Assembly: GCA_036937835.1 (NCBI GenBank)
Contig: CM072873.1
Coordinates: 12,450,001 to 12,514,000 of the forward strand
Length of the DNA stretch: 64,000 nt
Source of the DNA: Pampus argenteus
Lineage: Eukaryota; Chordata; Actinopteri; Scombriformes; Stromateidae
Direction: 5' to 3'
Part shown: one piece after another, positions 59,061-64,000 of the stretch
How positions within the stretch are numbered: position 1 is the first letter of the stretch
How the letters are laid out: every line of letters begins with the position of its first letter
Made by a program: the position numbers and the translations under genes
Notes under the pieces: model-generated
The model's database searches: none
Seen by the model: only the letters and a program-made list of their open reading frames with translations
What the model was told of the DNA's origin: nothing

Positions 59061-62040
59061 ACAGGCTGAAGAAGCTGTACTATTATTTATCATTGTCTTC
59101 AGAAAAGAGAAGACATTATGTTAGTAAGAAAAGAAAGGAAGTTTTCAAAGTTGGTCCTCAACAGCTCAGGTCGTCAGCTTGTTAATTCTTCATCTAAAAC
59201 CCTCCTGCGGTCCTTGATTGCAAAACAAAGACGTTTGCTATTTGAGTAGAGCAGATGCCTTTACAAGTGGGAAGCACCAGAAGAAGAAGAAGAAAAAAAA
59301 AAAAGGGGGAAACAACTGGATGAACAACATCCAATCCCCACATAGCACCTGTCGGTTGCTAGGCAACAGCTCCCTTGCCTCTCTCCTCCACTTTGCTTTA
59401 TTCTGATTATTTTTCTTTTGCACACACCCTGAAAAACTAACCTGATGTTCTGCTTAGCAAAGAGGTTTTTTATTACCTCGGGGATGGGTATCATTTTACC
59501 ACACAGAGACGAGTGAGAGCGAGTTGTGTTAGCCGCTCGTAGTGTGGATAGGTTTAGCACTGAGGCTAACTAGGCTTGGGACCAGAGTGTTTTGCTTTTT
59601 TTTGTCCTCTCCTTTCATAGAGATGAACAGCAAGGCGCTAACAGGCATGAGAAATCGGGCATGGAATTATTCAAAAAGCAATTCAGTCTAAACAGTGGGG
59701 AAGATATGGAGTGGGCCTTTCACCGAAGTAGGCTGAAAAACATCCACACCCTCTCTCCATTTAACCAGTGAGTGATTAAATGTCAGAGTAACAAGCATGA
59801 ACCCTCAAACTGTGATGTTTTAGCAAATGATTCATGATCTGACAAGCTATCATAATTAGTTACTGATAAACAGGATATACTGCAAATTTGACCAAACTGG
59901 TCATATTTTCCTGTTTTTTGAGACCATACCCCCCATATATATCAAACTAAACTGCTTCTGCTGTGTTAAATAAAATTAATCTGCCACTCTGCCTTATTAT
60001 TTTGTCTGACAATTTGTTATACGCTTCGTTGACATCTTTGTTGTTATATTTGGTGGATGTTGTGGTTTCTGCTCAAAAGACAACGTGTCAAGGCCAGCTG
60101 GACAGAGCTGCCTTTATGCATTCAGCCTGATGAGCAAACGAGGAACACCTTACACTGCTGCTACACTTCAATCTACTGGTGTTTGCACTGTGTTCACCTT
60201 CCTTTGGTTTTAAATCTGTCTAACATACACTTATAATTTATTGCACTACATAAGTTTGTATTATGTATATTGTACTGTTTGTTTCATATTGTTCCCCATC
60301 GATACAAAAATAACAATCTACAATAGGTACAATGACATATTGTGTATAAGTCTTTTAGAAAAAGGTGTGTTATTTGTTTGTTTTGTCATTGTGTCTTGAA
60401 CTGTTATGTTTTTTCCATTTGTTTTGTGAGTGTTGAAAATGAGAAGATACATCTCAAGGGGGTTATCTTGATTTATTAATAAATTTCAGAGAAATGTGGT
60501 TGTGGTTAAACTTTTGAAAACTCAGCACGTTTCTCTTTCATGCTCAAAGTCTTTCCCGGTGTTTCACGGAGCATGACCTTAACCGAGTGTTTTGAGTTAA
60601 AAACATTGTCTAGATTAATTAAAACACATAAATCATGCTTTAATTGCAATCACAAGTGGCTGTTATTCTATACGTGAAGGAAAGTAATTATACACACTTC
60701 ATGTGGTGCAAGGCCATCAGAAAAATCAATGAAAAATGCCAGCACACTTACTTCAAGCCACAAAGGTTTAATGCATTTCGATCATGACAAGCCTCCATGA
60801 TGGCAGGTGTAGCTAATCATCCGAAAGGCCCAAGGTGATAAACATCCCAAAACAATTAACAGTTCAATAAAGTACAAAAAGCAGTAATACAAAAGCCATA
60901 AAACAAAACAATACACAAAAAACAATATCAAATATCAAACATACATCTTATACATAAACATTATGTCAGATTCATCACCTGGTATATCAGAAGCTAGTTC
61001 AACAGCATATTGTATTAGAAAAGAAGATGAAACCTTAAATTCTCGTATAGAAATGAGGTCTTAACACCGCTCTCACCTGTCTTAATATTCCCATGATAAT
61101 AAATTCATATTTTTTTTTAATCAAATCAGAGTAGCTGTATTTTGATTTGAGTCTGCAACCTGCAGATAATTTGACTAATTTGAATTTTTGTTGCCTGAAA
61201 TGTAACACTGATGATATGCCAAAAATGTGTGTCCCCTGGAAATGATGGTGTGACTAGACTAATAGAGCCATGCAGTCTATAGCCTGGTACCTTCTTTCTG
61301 CTGCCAGGTTTTGTAATCCCTACCACATGATTTTAACACACATTTTTACGGTTTTTGGAAAGCAGAAATTTGCAATGTTATTTTCCTCCCAGGCATGAAC
61401 TTCAAAGTAAAAAACAAATTGCAATGGAAAAGACAGGTACTCAACATGTTGTGTTCACTCTTCTGTTTAATCAGCCAGTGATAAAGAAAGACATGTATGT
61501 CTACTTTGCAGAGTTTTAATGCCAGATGCCGGTGTAATGGCGACCCGGTCATTTCTGGTCAGAGGAAAGGTTGAGCAGGTGGCGAATGTTTGTTGATACA
61601 GGAGTGAATACGTTAGAAACAATGTTCCAGATGTGATAATTGTTCACAGTCGAAAGGAAAGAGGAAGAAAAAAAAGGAAAACAAGTAGCAGCAGCAGAAC
61701 CACCTGCGAGTTAAAATGTCTCACTTACCCTTATGATAAATCCCAACATCTACTAGATAGACTGGCACAAACCTTTGAACAGAAATTCATAGTTTAGAGT
61801 AAAGCTGCCCCGTAAAAGTTGCCGAGTTGATGCATCAGTTGAGAAGACCCCCGAGGCGATCTGCATTTTGTTTACCTCCATCATTATACACAGAGTAATG
61901 CAGGCTGACAACACGACAGGCTGCAAACTTTTACAGATTCTAGTTTCTCAATTACCTAAATACATAACTGTGATGGAAACAGAGAGTGCTAGTGAAATTT
62001 CCATCAGCCTAAGCTATACTTTGTGTGCTAATGAGAACAT
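59061..62040. other. Intergenic DNA
   Basis: No coding exon recognised. 60.69-60.96 kb resembles a fish repeat with the word TGCATTTCGATCATGACAAG; family not certain. Confidence 0.4.
59355..59367. promoter_or_regulatory. RFX X-box-like motif
   Basis: GTTGCTAGGCAAC fits the palindromic RFX consensus (GTNRCY...RGYAAC). Isolated in intergenic DNA; function inferred only from the motif. Confidence 0.35.
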
Positions 62041-62064
62041 TTTAGTATGTTAGCATGCCAACAT

Positions 62065-62315
62065 GTTCTTTTTTGTTCTTACCTTATCTCATCCCCTTCC
62101 CTCTATTTCCCCCTCTTCTATCCTCACCTCTCTCCTCATCCTTTTTGCCCCCTCCTCTTCATTTCTGTCCTTCTTATTTTCTCTTTTGTCCACGTTGACA
62201 TCGCTCTCATTCCTCTCCTCTGCTTTTCTCCTCTCTCTTTCTGTCTTCCCTCCTTTCTTCCTCTCCCTTTTCTCTCGCTTCTTCTTCTCTACTTGTTTCT
62301 CTGTGCGCGCTACTG
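62065..62315 (+). repeat. 250-bp polypyrimidine tract
   Basis: Almost continuous C/T on the plus strand with few interruptions (for example CCACGTTGACATCG near 62190). It creates long open frames in several phases without coding meaning and could form triplex DNA. Confidence 0.75.
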
Positions 62316-62899
62316 CCTCCAGGAAGTGCCTCATCAATAGAGACTATTGAGCGTGCCCGGCTCTGGCCCAGTTGGGCCTCTTTGGCCCATCAACAGTTGT
62401 CTTGGAGAGGGACAGCAGCCGCCAGAGCTGGCTGTGCTCCCGCCGTGCTCCTTTGACCCGCCAGGCCCAAGACTGCCGGGCTGCCTGCTTCCAGCCCAAA
62501 CAAGCCGGTCCAGAGCCAGTGGTGATGCTGCTTGTGGAGGATGTGTGTGTGGGCTGGCTGAGCTCAGTGTCACAGCACAATAAACCTTCTGGCTGGGATG
62601 GACAACAGTCACTGGCAGACAAGTGGAAGCAACAGGATTTCAGGATTACTTTGAGATTTTTGCTTGACACATGCACAGTCATACTCAGAGATGCACAAAA
62701 ATGTGTAATGTGCAGTGAAATGGTTCAATGCTTTTTTCCATTGACTGAGTGAAACATAAAGCTAACTAAATAACAACTATTTACCTTCACTCTGGTCTTC
62801 ATTACATTCATTAAGCTGTTGGTTGTGCAGTTACTGTATGTTTAGGATCATTGTTCTACTGTCCAAAAATTGTTTCAGCTGCCTCTAGAGCTGCACTCC

Positions 62900-62998
62900 A
62901 CTGATTGCGCCTGTAAATTTATTTAGACTATGATTACTATATAGCCGCAAGTAAATCTGTAATTTGGCTATATAAATAAAAAATTGACTTGACTTGAA
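62900..62998 (+). repeat. LINE/SINE 3' tail
   Basis: TTTGGCTATATAAATAAAAA followed by TTGACTTGACTTG, a common 3' end of fish non-LTR elements. Confidence 0.55.
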
Positions 62999-63114
62999 AT
63001 TGACTATTCAGGGACTTTTGTGTGCTTTTGGTCTGAGGTTATTTATCATGGTTTGGATTAGAACCCTAAGTTTTCGTTGAGAAAAGTATTTGTGCAACAG
63101 CATAAATTGATATT

Positions 63115-63412
63115 TTACACAATAGTGTTCTTCCAACTTTGTGGTAGCAGTTTAAGTTTGACCCTTTCGTACCTCCATACACAAAGCCAGCTCCATAAAG
63201 AATTGTTTTGAAGAGCTTGACTGGACTACGAAGCCCTGACCTCAACTCCATCCAACATGTTTGAGATGAACTGGACTGTGAGCCAGACCTTATTGCCCAA
63301 CATCAACGGGTGACCACGGTAACCCCTTGTGGGTGAACGGGTGAATCCCTGCAGCCAGGTTCCAAAATCTGGTGAAAAGCGTGAAACCAGAAGTGTGGAG
63401 GAGACTGTCCTC
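63115..63412 (+). mobile_element. Second Tc1/mariner transposase relic, same family as 41.8 kb
   Basis: TTCTTCCAACTTTGTGG, CACAAAGCCAGCTCCATAAA, AGCCCTGACCTCAACTCCAT, then CCCTGCAGCCAGGTTCCAAA. Matches the same transposase region, with stops and frameshifts. No terminal repeat seen. Confidence 0.7.
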
Positions 63413-64000
63413 CCAAATGACACAATAGGTCAATCATGTCAGACTCAAAAACAACATACAGTTATGTTTGCCAATGACTTGTAGTAGTTGTTCAGTTCAG
63501 TTGATGTGATGTGTGACGGATGGAGGCATTACCCAACAGTGGGCTTTGCCACAGGAGACAACGATTCGTTTCCTGTTTCTAACTTTGAGTCTTACATTTT
63601 CTCCTCTCCTAATCTCTCCTAATCTTAACCCTGTGGTTCTTATTATAGCCATGGCGAAGGTCACCTAAACTTAAGGACGTAGGAATTTTAAACCCTTTAC
63701 ATAAAAAACAGACTTCCACATAATTTTGGCCCTGTGGTATATAAAACGGCTGCACTGTGTACCAAATATATCCATATTTAGGAAGACCACAACCAAGCAA
63801 AACCATGGCTGTCCTGTTACTTTCTGACTGCACTATAACTACACATTCGATGTATGTATGTTTCATGGCTCCAACTGTATTAGTCAGAGTCTGTAAATGT
63901 GGTGTTACTGCAATGCTAGACTCTGATAGTTACACAATCCTCAGTGACCCTGAACGGGCTGGATGCATGGATCTTCTATATAATTATACTATAACCAGTT
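63413..64000. other. Intergenic DNA to the window edge
   Basis: Nothing recognised. Confidence 0.4.

Noticed and set aside
62047..62350. Overlapping 95-97 codon frames rich in Ser/Phe/Leu, and the antisense Arg/Glu/Lys frame
   Set aside because: Produced by the polypyrimidine tract; no stops arise in such sequence.
1..64000. CRISPR arrays, bacterial operons, riboswitches, rRNA operons
   Set aside because: The window is vertebrate; no regularly spaced direct repeats and no such genes were seen. The only rRNA-like sequence is the 5S-derived SINE head.

Overview
This window reads as vertebrate nuclear DNA, most likely from a spiny-rayed teleost fish. It is AT-rich with intron-split genes whose exons use GT/AG boundaries. 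The interspersed repeats are those typical of fish: Tc1-like and hAT-like elements, a 5S-derived SINE, RTE/Rex3-like and L2-like LINE pieces, and fold-back MITEs. No bacterial, viral or organellar genes were seen. Species assignment is inference.

Two genes carry the coding content and lie head to head. On the minus strand, about 11.75 kb down to the left edge, is nsd2 (WHSC1/MMSET), an H3K36 methyltransferase. I assembled 21 coding exons (118-10219). They join in one open frame of 4155 nt (1384 aa), with an untranslated first exon near 11.64-11.76 kb; the 3'UTR runs off the left edge. Domain order is AT-hook-like segment, PWWP1, basic linker, three PHD fingers, PWWP2, AWS, SET, post-SET, and the C-terminal PHD/C5HCH. 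The HMG box of mammalian NSD2 was not found. On the plus strand, 13493-31249, is letm1, the inner mitochondrial membrane cation/proton exchange and ribosome-binding protein. It has 14 coding exons in one frame (2295 nt, 764 aa). The NSD2-LETM1 pair is the conserved 4p16.3 (Wolf-Hirschhorn) neighbourhood of mammals. About 1.6 kb separates the two 5' ends. That gap holds an hAT-like MITE (11891-12268), a CCAAT/ETS-type nsd2 promoter, and two exact 14-bp copies of a CRE-containing motif upstream of letm1.

From about 32 to 64 kb I see no convincing protein-coding exon. This is repeat-bearing intergenic DNA: a Tc1-like transposase relic split by an L2-like LINE tail (41.75-42.54 kb), a 5S-rRNA-headed SINE (45.56-45.90 kb), a minisatellite (50.03-50.42 kb), a MITE family in three copies (39.1, 56.9 and 58.8-59.06 kb), a second Tc1 relic (63.1-63.4 kb) and several microsatellites. 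FGFR3, the usual neighbour beyond LETM1 in mammals, was not found.

The most interesting non-genic signals are compact near-perfect palindromes at 18.2, 33.1, 37.15, 51.7 and 53.55 kb. The 51.7 kb one folds like a microRNA precursor. Comparing the 53.55 kb one with a sister repeat copy at 43.3 kb indicates that one arm is a new inverted copy of the other, as a replication template switch would make. Others are a recent non-LTR insertion with a perfect 13-bp target duplication in letm1 intron 11, and a fold-back element with about 100-bp arms in intron 12.

Everything was read by eye. Exon boundaries rest on splice consensus, phase continuity and remembered family sequences, not on alignments run here.
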